Notes: generated by a model not told the origin, from the sequence alone. 6,610 nt of DNA from Lachnospiraceae bacterium (GCA_017960415.1 JAGCZE010000310.1:1-6610); one strand, 5' to 3'. Counted from the first letter of the stretch, positions 1 through 6,233 are shown. Made by a program: numbers and translations.

Positions 1-1756
1 GCTCTGCATAGGTAGCGTCTGCGATAACGGGCATTTCCTGACCGTTGAAACTGAAGGTTGCGCCCTGCTTGATAAATGCATCGGGACCGTATGACATAAG
101 GATCATACCATCCTTGCTGTATGCATAGTCGATAAGTGCAAGACAAGCATTAAGCTTATCGGGATTGCCTTCAACACCTGCTTTTGAGATTGCCCATGCA
201 TCGGTCTTAACAGAACGCCAGGACTCTGTAAATCTCATATAAACGCCGTCAGCGCTTGTTCCGTCATACCAACGTGCTACAGGAACCATGGCTGCCATGT
301 ACTTCTCGCCGTCCTGAAGCTTGGTCTGGTTCATAAGGGTCTGGGTCTGGTTGTAGTCATAGCTCATGAAGCCGAGATCGTTCTCAAGCATTGTTGCGGA
401 GCTCTCGCCCGATGCATCAACGAATGACTGCGAGATCAGGCCTTCCTTAGCCATTGCGTTCATTCTCTCGATAGCAGCATAGGTAGCTTCTTCCTGACGT
501 CCGTCATGAAGAGAACCGTCACTCTCGAAATAGAGGAAATCCTGACGTGACTCAAGACCACGTACACCGAAGAGATGTCCTGCAAGTCTGAAAACATCTA
601 CCTGACGCTGAAGGTTGGCATCCTCACGTGAGAAGATACCCTGAACACTGTCGGTTCCGTTAAGTGTCTGTGCATTTGAAACTACGCAACGAAGAAGTGC
701 TACAAGCTCATCTGCATCCCATGCTGCGTTCTGTCCGCAGAACAGGTTCGAACGTGTTGTTCCGTAATATCCGTTGTAAGCCTTGTCAATGTAATCACGA
801 AGCATGTTAACTGCGTCAACGCCGCTCAGTGATCCTGCTGCAAGCTTGTCGTTCATAAGCTGTACGATATTGCCTGCTGCGTCATAATCCTTGCTGATGT
901 TCTCAACACCGCTACCGTCAGCCTTAACAACATCGATCGCAACCTTGCCGGAAACAGGCATGTAAGGAGTATAAACCGCTGCCTTAACATTACCCGAAGC
1001 TGCTGCAGAGAATGCGCCTTCGCCGTCAAGAAGCTTAACAACCCAGTCGGTTCTCATAAGGGGCATACGCTCGATATCATCAGCACCGTCGAAGTAAGGT
1101 GAGAAGTAGATCGCGCCCTTGTTATCGCCTGTGGTGGAACCGGTGATGGAAAGACGAACGATCGAGTTAGCCTCAAGATATGCCTTAAAGTTAGGCATTT
1201 TGTCAAGGTAATCGGCGATATTTACAAGATATCCCGAGTTACCGTACTCGGTAAGAGTTGCAGCTGAGCCGGCAACCATATCAACCTCGCCGAGCTGCTC
1301 TTTCCAGTAATCGAATTCTTTCGCTGCCGAGTTGCCCTGGTATTTGTTCTCGAATTTCATACCGAGAACTTCCTCGAGGCGAACCCAGGTAGGCTTTAAG
1401 TCGCCGGTATGATAGGTCTTGCCGTCAGCAAGGGTGATACCGTCACCTGCTACTTCAGCGTCAAAGAAAAGACCTGTCTTGGCATTGTTGTAACCTGTAG
1501 CCATACGAAGAACAGTACCTGCCGCAAATGCAAGGTCATCAGCCTTCTCATTTGAATCTACATTTGTTCCCTTGCCTGCATCATCATCTACTACAGGTGC
1601 AAGTGTGGGGGCCGCCGTAGCCGTAGGCTTAGGTGTAGCTGTTGCTGTTGTGCCGCCATTGTTCTCGCCGCTGTTTTCATTTTTGGTACAAGCTGCCATT
1701 GAAAGCACCATGGCAAGAGCAAGTACAAGTGCGAGAATCGACTTGATTTTTTTCAT
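1..1756 (-). CDS. Extracellular solute-binding lipoprotein of a CUT1-type ABC importer (C-terminus outside window)
   Basis: This gene encodes the substrate-capturing lipoprotein of the importer formed with the two upstream permeases. The frame is open from ATG 1756 to the left edge (585 residues seen, no stop). The start has AGGAGG at 1770..1765, eight bases upstream. Residues 1-22 form a signal peptide (MKKIKS, then a hydrophobic stretch) ending in lipobox M-A-A-C, with the lipidated Cys at 23. Residues 24-65 are a hydrophilic tether rich in Thr, Ala, Pro, Asn and Asp. The mature part resembles LipO/YtcQ-like binding proteins: a WKEQLGEVDM stretch near 151, a YLDKMPNF segment near 182, LMRTDWVVKLLD near 233 and MAKEGLISQSF near 435. 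Length and placement beside LplB/LplC-type permeases fit that family, whose members bind oligosaccharides or glycan fragments; the actual ligand cannot be read from the sequence. Leucine codons are strongly biased to CTT, suggesting high expression. It is the last gene visible in the probable operon. Confidence 0.93.
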   Translation of the reverse strand, partial: MKKIKSILALVLALAMVLSMAACTKNENSGENNGGTTATATPKPTATAAPTLAPVVDDDAGKGTNVDSNEKADDLAFAAGTVLRMATGYNNAKTGLFFDAEVAGDGITLADGKTYHTGDLKPTWVRLEEVLGMKFENKYQGNSAAKEFDYWKEQLGEVDMVAGSAATLTEYGNSGYLVNIADYLDKMPNFKAYLEANSIVRLSITGSTTGDNKGAIYFSPYFDGADDIERMPLMRTDWVVKLLDGEGAFSAAASGNVKAAVYTPYMPVSGKVAIDVVKADGSGVENISKDYDAAGNIVQLMNDKLAAGSLSGVDAVNMLRDYIDKAYNGYYGTTRSNLFCGQNAAWDADELVALLRCVVSNAQTLNGTDSVQGIFSREDANLQRQVDVFRLAGHLFGVRGLESRQDFLYFESDGSLHDGRQEEATYAAIERMNAMAKEGLISQSFVDASGESSATMLENDLGFMSYDYNQTQTLMNQTKLQDGEKYMAAMVPVARWYDGTSADGVYMRFTESWRSVKTDAWAISKAGVEGNPDKLNACLALIDYAYSKDGMILMSYGPDAFIKQGATFSFNGQEMPVIADATYAE

Positions 1757-1786
1757 AAAATCTTCCTCCTGAAAAAATTTAAGATA

Positions 1787-1816
1787 AATATATTGTTACC
1801 GCATACGCGGAAGCAA
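1787..1816 (-). promoter_or_regulatory. Weak candidate internal promoter before the solute-binding protein gene
   Basis: On the minus strand, TTGCTT (1816..1811) and TATATT (1792..1787) are separated by 18 bases. The -10 box matches five of six consensus positions but the -35 only three, so this is a weak candidate. The spacer contains a small CCGC-ATAC-GCGG dyad (1799..1810). It would start transcription about 24 bases before the binding-protein ATG and could add transcript for the most abundant component. Readthrough from the permease genes is the alternative. Confidence 0.25.
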
Positions 1817-1818
1817 CC

Positions 1819-2709
1819 TTATTCTTTTACGCCGCCCATGTTAACGCCCTTGGCGAAATATTTCTGGATGAACGGGTAGATTACGAGGATCGGAACGATC
1901 GAGCATACGATCAATGCATAGATAACAGAGTCTGTGGCGTAGGGCTTGTTCCAGCCGGCTACGAATTCCGGATCGGTGTACTGCTCAAGCTTCAGTCTGA
2001 CGAATACCTGGAGCGGATGCTCGTTCGAATTCGAGATCATCTGTCTTGCCCAGAAGTATCCGTTCCAACGCGAGATTCCGAAGAACAGCGCTACAGTAGC
2101 GATCGTGGATTTACTCATCGGGATGTAGACCTTGCTCAGCACCTGAAGTTCGGTGGCACCGTCTACGATAGCCGCTTCCTCTATCTCGGAGGGAACGCCC
2201 TCGAAAGCGTTACGTAACAGGATGATATTCATCGCCGCCATACCCATCGCAATGACTACAAGCCACTTGTCATCCATGATGCCGACAGAATTGAATACCT
2301 TCTTGGTATTGATATAATTCAGATACTGAGGCACGATACCTGCGCTGAACCACATTGTGAATACCAGGAAGAAATTAAAGGTCTTACGGAACAGCAGCCT
2401 CTTCTTTGAGAGCGCGTAGCCGCCGAGTATCGAAACACCCAGAGCCCAGATGGTTCCGTAGAATGTCAGGAACAATGTATTGGAATAGGAATTCCAGAAC
2501 ATATTGTTGCTGAACATCTCCTTGAAAGCATTGAATTGAACTTCTTTCGGAAATAATACAACCTGGTTGTAATCAACATAATATCTGCCGCTGACTGCTG
2601 CCGAGATCGCATAAACAAACGGATACAGGCAGCACAGTGCAAATATCGTCAGCAGGAAATAGCTGATGATCTTGAATATTAATTCTGAAATCTCCAGTCT
2701 TCTTTTCAT
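1819..2709 (-). CDS. CUT1-type sugar ABC transporter permease, LplC/YtcP-like
   Basis: This is one of the two membrane-spanning subunits of a carbohydrate importer in the cytoplasmic membrane. The 296-residue product has about six hydrophobic segments (roughly 11-36, 77-101, 109-130, 148-166, 200-220, 261-283). The permease EAA loop is clear: E178-A-A-x-x-x-G184, with Pro197 following at the expected distance; this loop docks with the ATPase. The C-terminus ends in a short tail with KYFAKGVNMGGVKE, where the KG-NMGG-KE pattern is characteristic of LplC/YtcP-like permeases as I recall them. Start at ATG 2709 is supported by GGAGG at 2719..2715, five bases upstream. Length is normal and the frame is intact. 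It lies 87 bases downstream of the LplB-type gene and 62 bases upstream of the binding-protein gene. No ATPase gene is present, so it probably relies on a shared MsmX-like ATPase. Substrate is unknown. Confidence 0.94.
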   Translation of the reverse strand: MKRRLEISELIFKIISYFLLTIFALCCLYPFVYAISAAVSGRYYVDYNQVVLFPKEVQFNAFKEMFSNNMFWNSYSNTLFLTFYGTIWALGVSILGGYALSKKRLLFRKTFNFFLVFTMWFSAGIVPQYLNYINTKKVFNSVGIMDDKWLVVIAMGMAAMNIILLRNAFEGVPSEIEEAAIVDGATELQVLSKVYIPMSKSTIATVALFFGISRWNGYFWARQMISNSNEHPLQVFVRLKLEQYTDPEFVAGWNKPYATDSVIYALIVCSIVPILVIYPFIQKYFAKGVNMGGVKE

Positions 2710-2718
2710 GAAAGCCTC

Positions 2719-2735
2719 CGCTTTATTCCGAAGCG
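2719..2735 (-). other. Small stem-loop touching the ribosome binding site of the LplC-type gene
   Basis: CGCTT (2719..2723) and AAGCG (2731..2735) form a five-base inverted repeat with a seven-base loop. On the minus strand it ends exactly at the GGAGG ribosome binding site (2719..2715), sharing one base. Such a hairpin could modulate translation of the second permease; five base pairs is short enough to be chance. Confidence 0.3.
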
Positions 2736-2748
2736 TTTTATACTATTG

Positions 2749-2773
2749 GTGAATGATAGGATATCATTTTCAC
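2749..2773 (-). other. Intercistronic stem-loop between the two permease genes
   Basis: GTG-AATGATA (2749..2758) and TATCATT-CAC (2762..2768 plus 2771..2773) can pair over ten positions around a three-base loop, with a two-base bulge at 2769..2770. It sits between the stop of the LplB-type gene and the start of the LplC-type gene. On the minus-strand transcript it is not followed by a U-run, so it is not an intrinsic terminator. An mRNA processing or stability element is a more likely reading; a protein-binding dyad is the alternative. Confidence 0.45.
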
Positions 2774-2796
2774 ATCAAAGTCTTTGCAAATTTACA

Positions 2797-3855
2797 TCAG
2801 TACAGGGATACGTTCGAAGCCTTGCGGGCTACGGTGTTGGCTCCGATAACCAGCAGCATGCCGACTACATTGTTCATCATCTCCGCGGCGGAAGCCACGC
2901 CTTTCATGCCTGCGCTGCTGCCGTCACCCATTCCGAGCCGGTAGGACAAGGTTGAAACAACGTCCGCTGTCATAAAGGTATCCTGATTGTACAGGAGGAT
3001 AACCTTTTCATATCCTATGCTGAGCAGCGATCCGATACGCGTGATCAGCATGATTACTATTGTTGAAAGGATGCTCGGAAGAACAACATATCTCATCTGT
3101 GACATCTTGCCGGCTCCGTCGATCTGAGCCGCCTCATAACTGGTAGGCGAGATTGCGATGATCGCCGCGAAATAAACAATGCTGTCATATCCCGCTCCTT
3201 CCCAGATACCGCTGATCTGGTAGATCGCACGGAAGAACGAAGGATTACGGAGAAGTCCTGCCTGACCGACTTCCTGTGTGATCGCGCCGATCTTTACAAG
3301 GAACTGGGAGATGATACCCATTCCGGATGTCAGCGAACCCTGTTTTACAAGAAGTGTAACAAGTGTTGTCATAACAACCGTCGACATGAACTTCGGAAGA
3401 TAAGTAAGAACCTGGTATACGCTTCTTGCAATGTTTGAACGGATCTCATTGAAGAAGAGCGCCAGAATGATGGGCATCGGGAATCCGAAGCACAGTCCGT
3501 AGAAGCTCAAAAGGAAGGTGTTACGCAATGCCCTCCAGAAGTATGTGGACTGTGAACCGACGATCAGTGTCTTGAATGCCGAAAAACCTGAATAGGCCTG
3601 ATCCGCTACGGGCTTGACCACATCATATACCTTGAAGCATCCCAGAAGCTCGTACATGGGGAAGTAACGCCAGAACAGGAATACGAGGATCATGGGTACC
3701 AGCATCAGGTACAGACGCCAGTCCTTGATGACCGCCCTTCCGACGTTCAGCCAGTAATGTTTTTCAACATCATCCCTTACTGCCTGCTCGGGATCTTCCG
3801 AATACAATCCCGTACTCTCATCGTAAATAAGATAATCAGCAGCATTTTTCTTCAT
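2797..3855 (-). CDS. CUT1-type sugar ABC transporter permease, LplB-like
   Basis: This is the second membrane subunit of the importer and should form a heterodimer with the LplC-type subunit. The 352-residue product starts with about 45 hydrophilic residues, followed by about six hydrophobic segments (near 47-66, 111-137, 148-172, 222-236, 258-282, 327-345). The EAA loop is E241-A-A-Q-I-D-G247 with Leu-Pro at 259-260. The later segment GYEKVILLYN (281-290) followed by an ADVVSTLSYR stretch is typical of LplB-like permeases. The N-terminal extension, with many acidic residues, makes it somewhat longer than the roughly 300-320 residues I expect for the family. The start is nevertheless well supported by GGAGG at 3869..3865, nine bases before ATG 3855. 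It lies 63 bases after the six-helix membrane protein gene, with no terminator between. The transported ligand cannot be assigned. Confidence 0.94.
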   Translation of the reverse strand: MKKNAADYLIYDESTGLYSEDPEQAVRDDVEKHYWLNVGRAVIKDWRLYLMLVPMILVFLFWRYFPMYELLGCFKVYDVVKPVADQAYSGFSAFKTLIVGSQSTYFWRALRNTFLLSFYGLCFGFPMPIILALFFNEIRSNIARSVYQVLTYLPKFMSTVVMTTLVTLLVKQGSLTSGMGIISQFLVKIGAITQEVGQAGLLRNPSFFRAIYQISGIWEGAGYDSIVYFAAIIAISPTSYEAAQIDGAGKMSQMRYVVLPSILSTIVIMLITRIGSLLSIGYEKVILLYNQDTFMTADVVSTLSYRLGMGDGSSAGMKGVASAAEMMNNVVGMLLVIGANTVARKASNVSLY

Positions 3856-3870
3856 GCTTTCAATCCTCCC

Positions 3871-3886
3871 GGAGTATTCGAACTCC
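3871..3886 (-). other. Small stem-loop directly before the ribosome binding site of the LplB-type gene
   Basis: GGAGT (3871..3875) and ACTCC (3882..3886) form a five-base inverted repeat around a six-base loop. On the minus strand it abuts the GGGAGG ribosome binding site (3870..3865). The same arrangement, a five-base stem ending at the ribosome binding site, occurs before the other permease gene. It is short and may be chance; on the plus strand it is followed by TTTT, but it is far too weak to call a terminator. Confidence 0.3.
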
Positions 3887-3918
3887 TTTTATGATCATCG
3901 GCTGTTGTGTGGAAAAAA

Positions 3919-4512
3919 CTAAATCAAACCGTCCTGTGCCTGTTCTTTCTCCCTGCGTTCACGTTCGAGCCTGAAAAGATAATCCTTCTGGTCCTCAAAA
4001 ATCCCTTCCGCCCCCCGTACCGCAAGTACAGCGACAAGAGCAAACACATAACTCAAAAGATCTGTGGTGACAAATTGTACTATCATGGCCGGATCCGCTC
4101 CAAAAACAAGCGAAACGGCATAACGGCCCAGACATGCCGTAACAAAAACAATGCTTACATATGCGACCGAAAGAACGATATCCTTTCTGATCTTCTCCCT
4201 GCCCGCAGCCTTCACAAACAAAAGGACTGTCATGGCAAAGAGGTTGCCGATACAATAGATCGCGAACTGTTTTGCCGAAGCTCCCGAGGCTATGCAGAAA
4301 ACCAGGCCGCCCGCTACCGCCGATATCGCTCCAAGCCCTCTCCAGCGCATGATCTCCAGCGACATGAACAGGATATTGAGAGACAATGTATAAGCCAGCT
4401 CAGGGAACCATCTGCGTGCTCCGAGTACGATCAGTGCTTCCGCCAATGAAAACATCAGAGTCATGATCGCAATATTGATCGTTCTGTATCGGTTAAATGT
4501 AAGTGCTTTCAT
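3919..4512 (-). CDS. Six-helix integral membrane protein of unknown function, ECF S-component-like in size and topology
   Basis: The 197-residue product has six predicted membrane segments (about 12-31, 38-56, 59-78, 82-101, 111-135, 145-167). It ends in a highly charged tail, LFRLERERREKE (179-190), that may form a short cytoplasmic helix. A small six-helix protein with a glycine/alanine-rich third helix and charged C-terminus resembles ECF transporter substrate-binding (S) components. That is an impression from topology, not a motif match, and no ECF module is nearby. The frame is open upstream to an ATG at 4638, but the consensus promoter at 4578..4550 lies downstream of that codon, the extra sequence is AT-rich, and no ribosome binding site precedes 4638. 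I therefore start at ATG 4512. Its own ribosome binding site is modest (AAGG about 12 bases upstream). Being first in the importer operon suggests a linked role in uptake or sensing. Confidence 0.78.
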   Translation of the reverse strand: MKALTFNRYRTINIAIMTLMFSLAEALIVLGARRWFPELAYTLSLNILFMSLEIMRWRGLGAISAVAGGLVFCIASGASAKQFAIYCIGNLFAMTVLLFVKAAGREKIRKDIVLSVAYVSIVFVTACLGRYAVSLVFGADPAMIVQFVTTDLLSYVFALVAVLAVRGAEGIFEDQKDYLFRLERERREKEQAQDGLI

Positions 4513-4549
4513 TCTTTGAAAATACCTTTTTCTCTCTTGTGTAGTAAAT

Positions 4550-4578
4550 ATAATAAAGCATTTTTGATACCATGTCAA
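4550..4578 (-). promoter_or_regulatory. Sigma-A promoter for the membrane protein and ABC importer genes
   Basis: TTGACA (4578..4573, perfect) and TATTAT (4555..4550, five of six) are separated by exactly 17 bases on the minus strand. The predicted start site is near 4543, giving a leader of about 30 bases to ATG 4512. This fixes the start of the membrane protein gene and is the only strong promoter seen ahead of the importer genes. Confidence 0.85.
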
Positions 4579-4580
4579 CA

Positions 4581-4621
4581 AAAAAATGAAATAAATAATC
4601 ATTTCTAATGTAAAAAATGAA
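4581..4621. repeat. Direct repeat AAAAAATGAA, 31 bases apart, between the divergent promoters
   Basis: The same ten bases occur at 4581..4590 and 4612..4621, a spacing of 31 bases or about three helical turns. The inner copy is two bases upstream of the minus-strand -35 box; the centres lie near -42 and -73 relative to the predicted minus-strand start. Those are classical activator positions. An inverted AAATGA/TCATTT pair (4584..4589 and 4599..4604) overlaps the first copy. The A-rich composition makes a chance origin possible. Confidence 0.35.
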
Positions 4622-4628
4622 CAAAATA

Positions 4629-4657
4629 TTGAAAACATTGGATTTGTCTGGTATAAT
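4629..4657 (+). promoter_or_regulatory. Extended -10 sigma-A promoter for the M14 peptidase gene
   Basis: TTGAAA (4629..4634) and a perfect TATAAT (4652..4657) are 17 bases apart, and TG at 4649..4650 makes an extended -10. The predicted start site is near 4664, leaving a leader of about 120 bases before ATG 4785. It points away from the importer promoter; the two -35 boxes are 50 bases apart. Confidence 0.85.
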
Positions 4658-4660
4658 ATT

Positions 4661-4687
4661 TTTTACAAAAAACAGAATTTTGTAAAA
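4661..4687. promoter_or_regulatory. Perfect 10-bp inverted repeat over the predicted plus-strand start site (probable operator)
   Basis: TTTTACAAAA (4661..4670) and TTTTGTAAAA (4678..4687) are exact reverse complements separated by seven bases. They begin three bases after the -10 box, so a bound protein would block the peptidase promoter. The arms are nearly all A and T, which makes a DNA operator more likely than a stable RNA hairpin. The right arm overlaps the cre-like site. Confidence 0.6.
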
Positions 4688-4697
4688 GCGCTTACAT
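4683..4697 (-). promoter_or_regulatory. cre-like operator (CcpA/LacI family)
   Basis: Read on the minus strand, ATGTAAGCGCTTTTA matches the Bacillus cre consensus WTGNAARCGNWWNCA at 14 of 15 positions, differing only at the penultimate C. It contains the palindromic core AAGCGCTT with the central CG that LacI-family proteins need. It is centred about 25 bases downstream of the predicted peptidase start site, where CcpA or a dedicated LacI-type repressor would act as a roadblock. It is over 100 bases upstream of the importer promoter. Confidence 0.6.
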
Positions 4698-4727
4698 TTC
4701 AACCCGTACAAAAAAACATTTCCCAAA

Positions 4728-4766
4728 GTATATTAAGAAATAAGAAGATTATGCCGATTAATATAC
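4728..4766 (+). other. 9-bp inverted repeat in the peptidase leader, just before its ribosome binding site
   Basis: GTATATTAA (4728..4736) and TTAATATAC (4758..4766) are perfect reverse complements with a 21-base intervening segment. The right arm ends four bases before the AGGAG ribosome binding site (4771..4775). It could be an RNA stem presenting the ribosome binding site, or a second operator dyad. The stem is mostly A-U, so as RNA it would be only moderately stable. Confidence 0.45.
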
Positions 4767-4784
4767 AGATAGGAGATTTCGCCC

Positions 4785-6233
4785 ATGATCAAAAGATTAA
4801 CCACGGGTTTCACCGCTCTGCTGATGATGCTTTCGCTGGTCACTCCGGCATCGCTTCCATCTCCGGTTTCAGGGCCCGGAACCCTTCCTTCATTACCCCT
4901 GACTGATATCCTGAAAGCTGTAACGATCGCGAGACAGACACCGGCAACGCTTGTGACTGCAAACAGCTTTGATTACTATGCCGATTCGGTGACAGGTCTG
5001 ACTGACGAAAGCTATACCACCGACGAGATCAACCGGCTTCTGAAAGATTACGGTGTATTCGAAGGTCCGGCCGGCATGCCCGTCGAAGAATACAAAGAAG
5101 CAATGGAACAGGAATGGACCGATGCCACGGTTTACAATAAGAAAGTCCAGAAGATTGCGATTAACATCACGAAATCCTATACATACAGCAAGATCGTTTC
5201 ATTTTTAAAGATCCTTTCCCATCGCGACGGCGTCTACCTGTTCGATATCGGAAGCACTACCGCAGGCCGGCGCATGTACGCACTTGAAGTTGATATTCCC
5301 TCGGATAAAGATAAACAGACTGTCGTTCTGACCGGATCGATCCATGCCCGGGAAACCGCAGGAACCACCTTCCTGCTGAAGGAGATCACCGACCTTCTTC
5401 AGGCCGATACCGATGAATCGCGTGAAGTACTTGAAAACATACGGTTTGCCATAGTGGTATGCGTCAATCCCGACGGACGCGAAGGCGTGGCGTTCGATAC
5501 CGCCAATTATACCTACAGGGGCGGAACCCTCTGGAAAGCCACCTCAAACGGCACGGATCTGAACAGAAATTTTCCCGGCCTTTCCTGGTCCATGATCAGA
5601 AACGGCTACAAGAAGGCGAAAAGCATCAGCACCAGCTCCGACAAGATCTTCTATCCCGGAGATTACGGCGGTTCATGCAATGAAACCAAGGCGATGATGA
5701 AATTCCTCTATCACTATATCGTACTTGAACATGCCACAGCCATCATCGATTATCACCAGCAGGGCCGTATCGCCTATGCGGGCAAGGCATGGCTGACAGA
5801 CGATCATCACAATCGCTGCATTGAGCTGGCCAACACGATGTTCAAGACCATGAATCCCGGCAACAGCCGTAAATACTACGTTGAAGAGGATAATAAGGAA
5901 TCCGGCCAGGACGGCGAAGGTTCGACGCTGACGGATTTTGCACTCTCCGTCGCATTGGGCGCAAAGTTCAGTCCGGGGTACGGATGCTTCGTATTTACCG
6001 ACGGGAAGAAGGAATATCCGCTGATCGCCATCAACAGGCTTGAGACCACCGATAAAAAAGTGCTCGAAAATGCCAATTTCATTACCCAGATCTCCTTTGA
6101 GATAGGACTTGGCACCAAGATGCTCGGATACTCAAAAGAAACCCGGAAGCTCTTGAGCGGGGAATATGTGGATTATCACTTTGACAGGGTACTGTATACG
6201 CTGAATGATTTTCTGAAGAGCCATACATACTGA
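4785..6233 (+). CDS. Secreted M14-family zinc carboxypeptidase
   Basis: The 482-residue product has a signal peptide without a lipobox (MIKRLTTGF then hydrophobic to about 20, likely cut near TPA-22), so it should be exported. Residues 25-120 are an uncharacterised N-terminal region, perhaps a propeptide. The M14 fold follows: zinc ligands H187 and E190 in GSIHARE, NPDGREG at 228-234, WK at 250-251, DLNRNF at 258-263 (the Asn-Arg that holds the substrate carboxylate), third zinc ligand H324 in IDYHQQG, and catalytic Glu439 in ISFEIG. It should cleave C-terminal residues from peptides or cell-wall peptides; the specificity is not readable. By my alignment the usual catalytic-site Tyr (Tyr248 in carboxypeptidase A) falls on Leu387, and about 30 extra residues lie between it and Glu439. 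AGGAG at 4771..4775, nine bases upstream, supports the start. The gene is driven by its own regulated promoter, divergent from the importer operon. Confidence 0.93.
   Translation: MIKRLTTGFTALLMMLSLVTPASLPSPVSGPGTLPSLPLTDILKAVTIARQTPATLVTANSFDYYADSVTGLTDESYTTDEINRLLKDYGVFEGPAGMPVEEYKEAMEQEWTDATVYNKKVQKIAINITKSYTYSKIVSFLKILSHRDGVYLFDIGSTTAGRRMYALEVDIPSDKDKQTVVLTGSIHARETAGTTFLLKEITDLLQADTDESREVLENIRFAIVVCVNPDGREGVAFDTANYTYRGGTLWKATSNGTDLNRNFPGLSWSMIRNGYKKAKSISTSSDKIFYPGDYGGSCNETKAMMKFLYHYIVLEHATAIIDYHQQGRIAYAGKAWLTDDHHNRCIELANTMFKTMNPGNSRKYYVEEDNKESGQDGEGSTLTDFALSVALGAKFSPGYGCFVFTDGKKEYPLIAINRLETTDKKVLENANFITQISFEIGLGTKMLGYSKETRKLLSGEYVDYHFDRVLYTLNDFLKSHTY

Noticed and set aside
853..1041. Minus-strand frame inside the solute-binding protein gene
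   Set aside because: It is in a different frame of the same strand; the full solute-binding protein frame is uninterrupted when translated codon by codon from 1756 to the edge.
3907..4449. 180-codon plus-strand open frame
   Set aside because: It is antisense to the membrane protein gene, has no ribosome binding site, and its translation is rich in Arg, Lys, Cys and Gln with no domain character. It is a shadow of the real gene.
4513..4638. Upstream extension of the membrane protein gene to ATG 4638 (239 residues)
   Set aside because: The consensus promoter 4578..4550 lies inside this segment, no ribosome binding site precedes 4638, and the extra sequence is AT-rich intergenic in character. 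ATG 4512 is the better start.
4751..4903. Short plus-strand frame from ATG 4751 overlapping the peptidase start, as a possible leader peptide
   Set aside because: Only a poor purine-rich stretch precedes it, its ATG lies in the loop of the leader inverted repeat, and it runs out of frame through the peptidase signal sequence. Nothing supports translation.
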